This document shows, one piece after another, positions 8,151-16,619 of a stretch of DNA of 64,000 bases. The stretch comes from Winogradskya humida. Its GTDB lineage: Bacteria > Actinomycetota > Actinomycetes > Mycobacteriales > Micromonosporaceae. Position 1 is the stretch's first letter; the number at the start of each line of letters is the position of its first letter. Under the pieces are notes generated by a model, which was not told the origin of the DNA, ran no database searches, and saw only the letters and a program-made list of their open reading frames with translations. The stretch spans positions 84,438-148,437 of the forward strand of contig NZ_BOMN01000111.1 in NCBI RefSeq assembly GCF_016862215.1, in the 5' to 3' direction. Position numbers and translations under genes: made by a program.

Positions 8151-9097
8151 CATCACACCAGCGGCATTACGACGTAGTCGTCATCGGTGCCGGCGCCGCC
8201 GGGCTCACCGCCGCGGTGATGCTCGCACGGACCAAGTTGCAGGTTCTGGTCGTCGCCCTGCGGGACCGATTCAACTCCGCGGCCGAAGGCGTGCGCAATC
8301 TTCCGTATGCCGAGGGAATCGCCCCCTCGGATTTGTACGGGACGATGGAACGGACCGCCATCGGATATGGTGTCCGGTTCGTCTGGGACGAGGCCCGGAC
8401 GGCCTCGGCAACCGACGACCTGGTCACCGTGGCGACCCGGGAGAACGGCGAGTTCACCGCCGACCGGTTGCTGCTCGCGACCGGTCCGGTGACCGATCTG
8501 CCGGCGTGGCTCCCCGAGGGAACGTGGGGAAAGCGCGTCTTCGAGTGCCCGTTCTGCCACACCTACGAGAACGACGGCGACCACTTCGCGTGTGTCGGCG
8601 CGGGTCGCGAGACCCTGGGCATGGCACTGATGAGCGTGCAGTACGCGGCCACGATGACCGCGGTGATCCGCGACGAGGAGGCCGCCGCCGGCCCGCTCGC
8701 CGACCGGCTCCGGGCTCGCGGCGGCACCGTCCTGGTGGACGAGGTGGCCACCGCGTCGACGCTGGCCGGCGGCGAGATCGAGATGGTGACCAAGGGCGGC
8801 GTCACGCTCACCGCCGGGGCGATCCTGCTGACCGGGGTGAAACAGCCGGCCGTACGGTTCGCTGAGACGCTCGGCCTGGAGCTCAACGAGCGGGGCGGCG
8901 CCCGCACCCTGGTGAGCGGGCGGACATCTCACCCCCGCGTGTGGAGCGCCGGCAGCGCCAACGCGCCGTCGTTCTTCCTGTGGACGGGGGCCGCGAGCAG
9001 TGGCCAGAACGCCGCCCAGTCGATCTGCGAGGACATCGCCTTCGGTCCGCTGCAGAGCTCGTACTGGCAGGAGCTGGGGCGGACCGCATCGTCGTGA
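8147..9097 (+). CDS. Thioredoxin-reductase-like FAD/NAD(P) oxidoreductase with CPFC motif
   Basis: 316-residue two-dinucleotide-domain flavoprotein. The FAD Rossmann motif is VVVIGAGAAGLTAA. The active-site pair is CPFCHTYE at about residue 137, followed by the pyridine-nucleotide region FACVGAGRETLGMAL. The C-terminal FAD segment is SGRTSHPRVWSAGSA. CxFC followed by H-x-Y-E resembles dithiol oxidases such as GliT and HlmI, which close disulfides in gliotoxin and holomycin, more than the CATC of housekeeping TrxB. The NADPH-binding stretch is short and atypical, consistent with an oxidase. Coupled to the HAD gene. The similarity to dithiol oxidases is my reading of the motif, not a search result. 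Confidence 0.82.
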   Translation: MTSHQRHYDVVVIGAGAAGLTAAVMLARTKLQVLVVALRDRFNSAAEGVRNLPYAEGIAPSDLYGTMERTAIGYGVRFVWDEARTASATDDLVTVATRENGEFTADRLLLATGPVTDLPAWLPEGTWGKRVFECPFCHTYENDGDHFACVGAGRETLGMALMSVQYAATMTAVIRDEEAAAGPLADRLRARGGTVLVDEVATASTLAGGEIEMVTKGGVTLTAGAILLTGVKQPAVRFAETLGLELNERGGARTLVSGRTSHPRVWSAGSANAPSFFLWTGAASSGQNAAQSICEDIAFGPLQSSYWQELGRTASS

Positions 9098-9141
9098 GAC
9101 CACAGTGGGCATCGACCGCGTGGCCGATGCCCACCGTGGTC
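9098..9141. terminator. Bidirectional hairpin terminator
   Basis: Inverted repeat of 17-base arms (9098-9114 and 9125-9141) with a single mismatch. It begins immediately after the flavoprotein stop and ends in the stop codon of the convergent ABC exporter gene, so it serves both operons. Confidence 0.75.
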
Positions 9142-10936
9142 ACTGCACCGCTGACCGGTCGTCCAGGTACGCCGCGGCCTGCAGCCGGTACAGCTCCGCG
9201 TACGTGCCGCCGAGAGCCATGAGCTGCTCGTGGTCGCCCTGCTCGACGATGCGGCCGTTGCCCAGCACGACGATCAGGTCGGCTGTGCGTACCGTGGAGA
9301 AGCGGTGGGAGACGACCACCGTCACCGTCCCGGCCGTCCCCGCCAGCGACTTCGCCATTGTCAGCTGCCGCTGGTAGACCGCGTACTCGCTACGGGCGTC
9401 GAGCGACGCGGTGGGCTCGTCGATGACGCAGAGCAGCGGCGCGACGCGCATCGCCGCGCGGCTCAGGGCGATCCGCTGCCACTGCCCCCGGGACAGCTCG
9501 GCACCGCCGAACGACCGGCCGAGGCGGGTGCCGAGCCCGTCCGGCAACCCGGCGATCACCTGCTCGGCGTCACCGTCGCGCACCGCCCGGGTGATCCGCT
9601 GGTCGTCATCGAGCGCCGCGAGGTCACCGACGCCGACCGATTCGCGTGCCACGAAGAAGAAGCGGGCGAAATCCTGGAAGCTCGCGGTCGTCCGCTGCCA
9701 CCACGCACCCGTGCTCAGCTCCGCGAGCGGCACCTCGTCGACGGTGATGGTGCCGCCGGTGGGCTCGTAGAGCTTGCACAGCAGCTTGACGAGGGTGGTC
9801 TTGCCCGCGCCGTGCTCGCCCACCACCGCGACGGTGCTACCGGCGGGCAGGGTCAGATCCACCTCACGCAGCACCTCGCGTCCCGGCCCGTAGTCGAAGG
9901 ACACCCGGTGCAGCCGGATTCCCCGGTGCAACCGCTCCGGGATCCGGCCCGGCGACACCGCGGTGACCGTCGCGCCCGCTTCCCGGTGCAGCCAGGTGTA
10001 CGCGTCGAGGGCGCTCATGCCGTCGGCGGTGCGGTGCAGGGCCCGTACCGCGCCCTCGGCCTGCGTACGCAGCGTGCCGGCCAGCGTCGCGATCAGCAGG
10101 ACGTCCCCCGGCTGCGCCCGGCCGGTCGTCACCTGGTGCACGATCAGGAGCATGGCGGCGGTGTAGCCGAGGATGAACAGCGCCCAGCCCGACGCGCCGA
10201 TACCCGCGGCCGCCCACTGCGCGCTCGCCTGCCGCCGGGCCACCCGCTCCCAGGCCTGCTCGGCGCGGGCGTGCAGGGCAGGGCCGGCCCCGGCGATGCG
10301 CACCTCGGTGTTCGGGGCCGGATCCGTCAACAGGGTGTGCAGATGACCGGCCAGCCGGACGTCCTGGGCGCCGGCGACGGCCGCCGCCCGGATGCGTCGC
10401 TGACCACGGCGGGGCAGCAACAGCGCGGGCACCAGCAGCACGACGAGCACCAGCAGCACCGGAGCGACCAGGATGAGGATGCCGACGACGACGACCAGCC
10501 GCACGATCGTGGCCGCGCCGTCGACCAGCGTCCAGATCCCGTGCGCGATGACCTCCCCGCTGCCGCGGACCATCGCGGTCCGATCGGCGTGCTCCGGGCG
10601 CTCGGTGCGGGCGAGTTCCCCGAACCGGCCGATCAGCTGGAGGATCTCCACGTCGAGTTCCCGCGAGAGGGCCTCGGTCAGCAGGTTGCCCACGTTGCCC
10701 CGGGCCGCCCCGCCGATGATCGTGACGGTCCAGCTCAGGGCGGCACCACCGGCCGCGTAGAGCGCCGGGGCCAGATGCTTGCCGAGGGCCGCCTGGATCA
10801 GCTCGCGCAGGCTCAGAGCGAACGCACCGGTCGCCAGGATGTCGCACACCGTCAGGGCCAGATACGCGGCCACGGGCCCGCGATGCAGCCGCCAGGACAG
10901 CAGGTAGAGCCGTCGCAATGCCTCGGTCCGGCTCAT
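9140..10936 (-). CDS. ABC exporter half-transporter (permease-ATPase fusion)
   Basis: 598 residues. An N-terminal six-helix transmembrane domain (about residues 20-300) is followed by a nucleotide-binding domain with Walker A GEHGAGKTTLVKL, signature FGGAELSRGQWQRIAL, Walker B LLCVIDEPTASLD and switch His in VSHRFSTVRTAD. The signature is FGGAELSRGQ rather than LSGGQ, but the Ser-Arg-Gly-Gln core is kept. It is the last gene of the leftward operon, and its ATG overlaps the stop of the upstream half-transporter. The pair probably forms a heterodimeric exporter for the region B product. Confidence 0.92.
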   Translation of the reverse strand: MSRTEALRRLYLLSWRLHRGPVAAYLALTVCDILATGAFALSLRELIQAALGKHLAPALYAAGGAALSWTVTIIGGAARGNVGNLLTEALSRELDVEILQLIGRFGELARTERPEHADRTAMVRGSGEVIAHGIWTLVDGAATIVRLVVVVGILILVAPVLLVLVVLLVPALLLPRRGQRRIRAAAVAGAQDVRLAGHLHTLLTDPAPNTEVRIAGAGPALHARAEQAWERVARRQASAQWAAAGIGASGWALFILGYTAAMLLIVHQVTTGRAQPGDVLLIATLAGTLRTQAEGAVRALHRTADGMSALDAYTWLHREAGATVTAVSPGRIPERLHRGIRLHRVSFDYGPGREVLREVDLTLPAGSTVAVVGEHGAGKTTLVKLLCKLYEPTGGTITVDEVPLAELSTGAWWQRTTASFQDFARFFFVARESVGVGDLAALDDDQRITRAVRDGDAEQVIAGLPDGLGTRLGRSFGGAELSRGQWQRIALSRAAMRVAPLLCVIDEPTASLDARSEYAVYQRQLTMAKSLAGTAGTVTVVVSHRFSTVRTADLIVVLGNGRIVEQGDHEQLMALGGTYAELYRLQAAAYLDDRSAVQ

Positions 10937-12780
10937 CGGGCGATCACCTCGTCGTGTTTCCCGGGGGAGGGCAGGTCGGTGCCGGTGAAGCGGTCGGCCT
11001 GCAGGTGGAACATCTCGGCATAGGTGCCGTTGAGCGCCATGAGCTGGTCGTGCGTGCCGGACTCGGTGATGCGCCCGCCGGTCAGCACCGCGATCCGGTC
11101 GGCCTGACGGACGGTGGCGAGGCGGTGGGAGACCAGGAGGACACTCGCGCCCCGGGCCGCCGCCGTCACCCGCGCCAGCAGGTCCGCCTCGGCGCGCACG
11201 TCCAGGTGTGCGGTCGGCTCGTCGAGCACGAGCAGGCGGGCGCCGCGGGCCACGGCGTACAGGGCACGGGCCAGTGCCACCCGCTGCCACTGGCCGCCGG
11301 ACAGGTCGATGCCCCCGCTGTACGCACTGGCCAGCGGGGTGTCCCACCCCAGTGGTGCGTCATCGACCAGGCCGGTGATGCCGGCTCGGCGGGCGACGTC
11401 CTCGAGCAGGACGGGGTCCGGTTCACCGGGAGCACCCAGGGTGACGTTGTCGCGGAAGGTCAGCTCGTAGCGGGTGGACTCCTGGAAGACCACGGCGACG
11501 CGGCCCTGCCACACCGCCGGGTCGAGATCGGCGAGGGCGGTGCCGCCGACGCTGATCACCCCCTCGGCCGGTTGGTAGAGACCGGTCAGGAGTTTGGTGA
11601 GGGTGGTCTTGCCGGCGCCGTTCGTGCCGACCAGGGCTACCAGCTCACCGGGTTCGATGGTCAGGTCGAGGCCGTGCAGGACCGGCCGCTCGCCCCCCTC
11701 GTAGCGGAAACCGACGCCGGCGAGCTGGATCCGCGGCGTCGTCCCGGGTGCGACGGGATCCCTGTGTGGCGACGGGGCCGGCGACGGCGACAGCTTCGCG
11801 CGCAGCCGGTCCGCGGCCAGCAGTGCCGGCACCCCGGCGAACTCCACATCGTAGGCCTCGGTGTCCCATTTGCTCACCGCCATCAGCGCCCAGAACACCC
11901 CCAGGTAGAGGGCCAGCTCGCCGGGCGAGATCGAGCCGTGCACCGCCGCCACCACCAGCTGGACGAGCCCGGCGGCCGTGACGACGGCCAGCAGGAGGAA
12001 ATGCGGGCGTGATCGTCTCAGCAGCTGCCGCCGGACTCCGGCCACCGCGGACACCCGCCCGGTCACGAGCTCCCGATAGCGGCTGGTGACCCAGTCGCCG
12101 AGACCGAAGATCCGGGTCTCCTTCGCCGCCCACGGCGCCGAGACGATCTCGGCCAGGTACTCCTCCTCGCGGATGCCCGGTGTCAGCCGGCGCACCACGC
12201 CGTGCTGGCGGAGCCACTCGCGGCGGGTGCCGGCGCGCACCAGCAACGCCGTGGCGAGCAGGCAGATCGCAGCGGGCCAGGAGAACGTGGCGAGCACGGC
12301 GGCGGCCACGCACGCACCGATCGTCCGGGTCGTGATGGACAGCTGCCCGACCGCGCCGGTGCCGAACGAGTAGTGGATCCAGTGCGGCATTCCCTTGAGC
12401 ACCGCCGCGGACAGGTCGTCCTGCACGGCCGGATCCTCGAGCTGCCGGATCCCCCGGGGCCCGGCGGCCAGGCCGGCGATCTCCATGCGGTGCCGGGCGT
12501 TGATCCGCTGGGACACGACCACGCGCAGCGCCGAATGGCCGAACTCCAGCGCCTGCGAGGCCAGGGCCAGCGCCCCGACGGCGAGGGTCAGCGTCGTCAG
12601 GCCGTACGTGTCGTGCGGGTCGCCCATCAGCCGGGAGATCAGCGCCCCGGTGGCGAGGCCGGTTGCCGTCGGCAGCAGGGCGAGACCCAGGGCGGCGATC
12701 CACAACGCGATGGCCAGGCGCGGGCCCGCGTACCGGAGGGCACCGAGGAGCCGCCATCGGGTCCGGACCTCGTGAATCAC
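10933..12780 (-). CDS. ABC exporter half-transporter, partner subunit
   Basis: 615 residues. Transmembrane domain about residues 20-310, then an ATPase domain with Walker A GTNGAGKTTLTKL, signature GGIDLSGGQWQRVALARAL, Walker B LLVLDEPTAHLD and switch His VSHRLATVRQAD. GTG start overlaps the ATP-grasp stop (GTGA) and its stop overlaps the next half-transporter start (ATGA). Obligate coupling of two unequal half-transporters suggests a heterodimer exporting a small molecule or peptide. Confidence 0.92.
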   Translation of the reverse strand: MIHEVRTRWRLLGALRYAGPRLAIALWIAALGLALLPTATGLATGALISRLMGDPHDTYGLTTLTLAVGALALASQALEFGHSALRVVVSQRINARHRMEIAGLAAGPRGIRQLEDPAVQDDLSAAVLKGMPHWIHYSFGTGAVGQLSITTRTIGACVAAAVLATFSWPAAICLLATALLVRAGTRREWLRQHGVVRRLTPGIREEEYLAEIVSAPWAAKETRIFGLGDWVTSRYRELVTGRVSAVAGVRRQLLRRSRPHFLLLAVVTAAGLVQLVVAAVHGSISPGELALYLGVFWALMAVSKWDTEAYDVEFAGVPALLAADRLRAKLSPSPAPSPHRDPVAPGTTPRIQLAGVGFRYEGGERPVLHGLDLTIEPGELVALVGTNGAGKTTLTKLLTGLYQPAEGVISVGGTALADLDPAVWQGRVAVVFQESTRYELTFRDNVTLGAPGEPDPVLLEDVARRAGITGLVDDAPLGWDTPLASAYSGGIDLSGGQWQRVALARALYAVARGARLLVLDEPTAHLDVRAEADLLARVTAAARGASVLLVSHRLATVRQADRIAVLTGGRITESGTHDQLMALNGTYAEMFHLQADRFTGTDLPSPGKHDEVIAR

Positions 12781-14003
12781 AGCGCCGTCCCCGTGACCGC
12801 CACCGCGGCGCCGACGGCGTCACGCCGGGCGACACACTCGGCGTAGGTGGCGCCGGTCACCACCGCGAACCCGGCCCTGGCCCGGAATCCGGCCGGTGGC
12901 AGCCGCAATTCCCACCCGGCGGGGATCGCTGTCTCGAACATGTGCAGCCCGGTCAGCTCTGCCCGGTCGACCTTCAGGCTCAGCGTCTCGAACGTCATGT
13001 CGTACGGGGGATAGATCATGCTGATGGCGGCCGTACGTGCGGATGTCGTCGTAAGGTCCGGGGATTCCCCGAGCGCCACCCGCGCCGTCCCGGCGGCCAG
13101 GTCGACCCCGGTGGCCAGCAGCCCGAGATAGGGAATCAGGTCCCCGCCGAGCCGGACGTTGATCTCGATGATCCGGGGGCCCTTACCGGTCAGGCGGAAC
13201 TCGGTGTGGGTCGCGAGGTTGTCCAGCCCGGCGGCTGCGTGTGCCGCGGTGACCAGCTCCAGCGCCTCGTCCAGTTCCGGGCTCGGCGGCGGTGGCACGA
13301 CATGGCCGACCTCTTCGAAGTACGGCGCGGGTCCCAGCTGTTTCCCGGCTACGAACAACGGCCTGCTGCGCCCCTGCCAGGTCAGGCTGTCGACGCTGAA
13401 CTCGGGTCCGTCGAGGTATTCCTCCACCAGAAGGCCGCCGAGGTCGGGATCGTCGTACTGCGCGCGGATAGCCGCTGCGATGGGGTAGTGCTCGCGCATC
13501 TGTGCCGCGTTCTCGATGCGGATCACGCCGACGCTACCGCCGAGGTCGCGAGGCTTGAGCACGACGGGATAACCGATGGTGTCCGCGGCGGACAGAGCCT
13601 CGCGCAGGTTCTCGACGACCGCGTACCCGACGGCTCCGAGTCCCTTGTCGGTGAGCAGAGCACGCAGTGCGGCCTTGTCCTTGCACAGCCGGACCGCACC
13701 GGGATCGGTGTGCGGCAGGCCATGGTCCCGGGCCAGCTCGGCCACCAGGGGCACCAGGGCATCGTCATAGGTGACGATCCCGTCGGGGCGTTCCTCGGCG
13801 ATGATGCCCGCCACCGCTTCCCGATTGTGCGGATCGACGTCCCGGTACCGGTGGATGTGGGGTTTCTGCCAGGTCAGCTCGCGGTTGTCGAGCAGGATCA
13901 GGTCTGCCACCGAGCCCATTGCCCGGAGGATGAATTCACGGAACGGCCGGCCGGACGAGGCGAACATCATCAGGCGCTTTCGTCCCGGCTGGGCTAGGGC
14001 CAT
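12777..14003 (-). CDS. ATP-grasp ligase (second copy in region B)
   Basis: 408-residue ATP-grasp protein of the carbamoyl-phosphate-synthase-like, peptide-ligase type. ATP-binding elements are YPVVLKPRDLGGSVGVIRI and VEEYLDGPEFSVDSLTW. The Mg-binding end is GPRIIEINVRLGGDLIPYLG with the conserved E-x-N. The C-terminal 100 residues form the extra domain common to amino-acid ligases. Its start overlaps the 3' end of the 68-residue peptide gene by ten bases and its stop overlaps the exporter start. Ligase coupled to exporters suggests its amide product is exported. Confidence 0.88.
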   Translation of the reverse strand: MALAQPGRKRLMMFASSGRPFREFILRAMGSVADLILLDNRELTWQKPHIHRYRDVDPHNREAVAGIIAEERPDGIVTYDDALVPLVAELARDHGLPHTDPGAVRLCKDKAALRALLTDKGLGAVGYAVVENLREALSAADTIGYPVVLKPRDLGGSVGVIRIENAAQMREHYPIAAAIRAQYDDPDLGGLLVEEYLDGPEFSVDSLTWQGRSRPLFVAGKQLGPAPYFEEVGHVVPPPPSPELDEALELVTAAHAAAGLDNLATHTEFRLTGKGPRIIEINVRLGGDLIPYLGLLATGVDLAAGTARVALGESPDLTTTSARTAAISMIYPPYDMTFETLSLKVDRAELTGLHMFETAIPAGWELRLPPAGFRARAGFAVVTGATYAECVARRDAVGAAVAVTGTAL

Positions 14004-14200
14004 TCGATTTCCTGGGCGCCGATGGTCCCTTCGTGCCGGGGGGACGAAGCCGTCACCGTACGGGCCGGCTGGGTGCGCTCAGGGGGAGCGAACGTACCGA
14101 TCGCTGCGGCCGTGATCACGATCGCGATCACGGCGGCCGCGGCCCGGCGAATGATGACCGGGCGTGCGTCGTCGGTGGGATCCGCATAGGCGGGTCGCAT
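13994..14200 (-). CDS. 68-residue single-helix peptide of unknown function
   Basis: Small ORF with a strong ribosome site (GGAGG, five bases before the ATG), so likely translated. It has a charged N-terminus (MRPAYADPTDDARP), one hydrophobic helix (about residues 20-40, AAAAVIAIVITAAAIGTF) and a polar C-terminal tail ending GTIGAQEIEWP. Topology is either a single-pass membrane protein or a leader/precursor peptide. It overlaps the downstream ATP-grasp gene by ten bases, in the same operon as two exporters. I do not recognise a family. A precursor role is possible because of the adjacent ligase, but nothing in the sequence proves it. Confidence 0.6.
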   Translation of the reverse strand: MRPAYADPTDDARPVIIRRAAAAVIAIVITAAAIGTFAPPERTQPARTVTASSPRHEGTIGAQEIEWP

Positions 14201-14458
14201 GGGAACCTCCGGCTGATGGGTGCGGGTAGCGCGGCGACTTTACGGCAGCCATGAAAAACGTGGCAATGGATTACCAGTCAAGTGCGCAAACATTGCCAAG
14301 TTTTGCCCGAAGGAAAGCCTCACATGCGTATTAAACGCCCACAAAGGCGTCGTTTTGAACGCTGGCACGGAGCGCGCGGTAGGGCGCCGGTGTCGTAGAG
14401 TTGCCAAATTCTCAAGCGGCCTGCCAGGATGATGTGGCGTGGAAATGGTGATCATGTG
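14201..14458. promoter_or_regulatory. Divergent intergenic region with repeated TTGCCAA-type sites
   Basis: AT-richer gap between the 68-residue peptide gene (leftward) and the XRE-TPR regulator (rightward). It contains an 8-bp inverted repeat TGGCAATG (14261-14268) / CATTGCCA (14291-14298) and a further TTGCCAA at 14401-14407 close to the regulator start. These are candidate operators for the adjacent XRE regulator and may couple region B expression to it. Confidence 0.45.
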
Positions 14459-15724
14459 ATGCGGACGTCCGGCTACGGGGGCGAGGACGAAACGGCGGTG
14501 GAGCAACCCCACTTCGGCAGGCGGCTCAAAGCGATCAGGCTGAAGCAGGGGCTGCATCAGAGCGACCTGGCCGGCGCCGGGATGTCGACGGGATATCTGT
14601 CCCGGCTGGAATCGGGGGACCGCCCGCCCACCCCACGGGCGATCGCCTACCTCGCCGCGAAGCTGGGCGTCGACGCTGCCTTTCTCACCCAGCGCCCGCG
14701 GGGCTCACTGAGCGAGATCCTCGCGGCCACGGCGTCCGCTCCGAGGTCTGCCGACAGCATCGCGGCCCTGTCCCGCGCCGTGCACGAGGACACTTTCGAC
14801 GATCCGGGTGCACGGTGGCACGCACTGTGGCTGCTCAGCCGGAGAAGCAGCCAGCAGGGGGATCACGAGGTGGAACGCACCCTGCTGCTGGAGCTGGTGG
14901 CGTTGAGCGAAGGCCTCGGCACCCCCGAGCTGCGGGCCAGGGCCCACCTGCAGCACGCACGCTGTATGCGGGCGCTCGGCGACATGCGGGCCGCGCTGCC
15001 GGCCGCCGAGTTGGCGGTGGCGATCACCCGCGAGAGTGGCCTGTCCGCCGCGGACACCATGGGAGCACTCATGGTGCTGATCAGCGTCGAAGCCGAGAGC
15101 GGTTCCCTCGACACCGCCACCCGCCACGCGCAGATCCTGGAGCAGGAGTTCCTGGCCGGGGCCCTGCCGTCGCAGGCCGCGGAGATTCTGTGGGTTGCCG
15201 CGATGGTCCGCGTGCGGAAAGGCGATTTCCCCTCCGCCATGCGACGGCTCGAGAGCGCGATCGACCGGCTCGACAGCACTGAAGACCTCGGCCTCTGGAC
15301 CCGGTTACGGGCCGCAGCCGCCGCAGCGGCGATGCAATCGGCGACGCCGCACCTCGAGGCTGCCCGGCACTGGATAGCGGAAGCCGAGATGGCGGTCTCC
15401 CTGATCGGCACCGCCCTGCAGATTCAGGAGATCCGTTCGCTGCAGGCCCATCTGGCGTTTCACGAGAACCGGTGGGACGACGCCCGGCAGCTGTGCGACA
15501 CGGTCCTGAACGACGACCAGCTGAGACTGTCCTACCGGGACCGGGTCCGCCTGCAGATTCTCGACGGGCGACTCATGATCATGGATGGCTGGGTCGGCGC
15601 CGGCATCAAGAACCTCGAAAACCTCGGCCGGCAGGCAGCCGAGACGCAGAACTTCGACCTCGCCGCCCAGGTCTGGCACTCGCTGGCCATGACCCTGGCG
15701 GCGATCCACGCTCCACCACCCTGA
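14459..15724 (+). CDS. XRE-family transcriptional regulator with TPR-like helical repeats
   Basis: About 421 residues. The N-terminal helix-turn-helix (FGRRLKAIRLKQGLHQSDLA..STGYLSRLESGDRPPTP) is followed by about 330 residues of Ala/Leu-rich helical repeats typical of TPR-containing XRE activators of actinomycete clusters. An ATG at 14429 is also in frame; neither start has a strong ribosome site. I prefer 14459 because it follows GGAAATGGTG. It lies divergent from the region B export operon, so it is a plausible pathway regulator, possibly sensing a peptide through the repeats. The start could be 30 bases earlier. Confidence 0.82.
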   Translation: MRTSGYGGEDETAVEQPHFGRRLKAIRLKQGLHQSDLAGAGMSTGYLSRLESGDRPPTPRAIAYLAAKLGVDAAFLTQRPRGSLSEILAATASAPRSADSIAALSRAVHEDTFDDPGARWHALWLLSRRSSQQGDHEVERTLLLELVALSEGLGTPELRARAHLQHARCMRALGDMRAALPAAELAVAITRESGLSAADTMGALMVLISVEAESGSLDTATRHAQILEQEFLAGALPSQAAEILWVAAMVRVRKGDFPSAMRRLESAIDRLDSTEDLGLWTRLRAAAAAAAMQSATPHLEAARHWIAEAEMAVSLIGTALQIQEIRSLQAHLAFHENRWDDARQLCDTVLNDDQLRLSYRDRVRLQILDGRLMIMDGWVGAGIKNLENLGRQAAETQNFDLAAQVWHSLAMTLAAIHAPPP

Positions 15725-15778
15725 CGAGGTGTTTGCCGCCTTGCCGGACACCCCGGCCCGACGCCTTTGTGGTTCCGC

Positions 15779-16492
15779 TCAGCCGGCCGAGGGGAAGTCG
15801 GGTTGCTCGGGGCCGTGCGGGATGTCGATCCGCTCCTCGCCGGTGCGCAGGGCGCGCAGGATGACCTGGCCGACGTACTCGGATGAATGCGCGACCAGGC
15901 CTGCGGGGAGGGCGCCCGCGGGGTAGAACTCGGTGTCGGTGACCGATGGCAGCAGCAGTGTCACCTGGATGTTGTCGCCCAGCAGTTCCATGCGGCCCAC
16001 CTGGCTCAGCCAGTTCACTGCCGTCTTGGCGGCCGGGTAGATGGCGTTGCCGGCCATCGGCATCCCGGTGGCGCCCGAACTGATGTTGACGATGCGGCCG
16101 TGCCCGGCCGCCCGCATGTGGGGCAGCACCGCCTGGATGCTGGTCACGACGCTGACCACGTTGAGGTTCAGCAGGTCCAGGAAAGCTTCCGGGGTCGTCC
16201 CGTCAATCGTGGAGCCGGCGCCCGCCCCGGCATTGTTGACCAGGCCGTCCACCCGTCCGAACCGGTCGATCGTGGCCTGCACGAGCGCCCTGACCTGGTC
16301 CGGGACGGTGACGTCGGTAGGGACGGCGAGCGCTCCGTCGAGTTCCTTGCTCAGTGCCTCGAGGCGGTCGGCGCGACGCGCGGCCAGGACCGGGTGGGCA
16401 CCGGCCTCGTGGAGGAGTCGTACCGTCGCGGCACCGATTCCGGACGATGCTCCGGTGACGATGATGACTTTGCCGTTCAGGGATTCGGTCAC
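15779..16492 (-). CDS. Short-chain dehydrogenase/reductase
   Basis: 237 residues, classical SDR. The cofactor motif is VTGASSGIGAATV, then NNAGAG, catalytic Ser in NISSGATGM and the YxxxK pair in IYPAAKTAVNW. It is NAD(P)-dependent with unknown substrate. It is divergent from a LysR gene (127 bp between starts), the common arrangement in which the LysR regulator controls the SDR. It probably belongs to general metabolism rather than to either cluster. Confidence 0.9.
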   Translation of the reverse strand: MTESLNGKVIIVTGASSGIGAATVRLLHEAGAHPVLAARRADRLEALSKELDGALAVPTDVTVPDQVRALVQATIDRFGRVDGLVNNAGAGAGSTIDGTTPEAFLDLLNLNVVSVVTSIQAVLPHMRAAGHGRIVNISSGATGMPMAGNAIYPAAKTAVNWLSQVGRMELLGDNIQVTLLLPSVTDTEFYPAGALPAGLVAHSSEYVGQVILRALRTGEERIDIPHGPEQPDFPSAG

Positions 16493-16619
16493 GCGCTGGC
16501 TCCTGGGTGTTGTCGAGATGTCGATGCAGGCCCGCGACGCGGCGGGGCCGGCATTCAGTCAACGACGGCTACGGCCCCGGGGGAAGGATCATCTCCCTCT
16601 CGACCGATACCCTGGTGAT

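Noticed and set aside
1..14200. Treating region B as part of the enediyne cluster
   Set aside because: It is separated by 14 kb of regulators and background genes and has its own exporters; a link cannot be shown from sequence.
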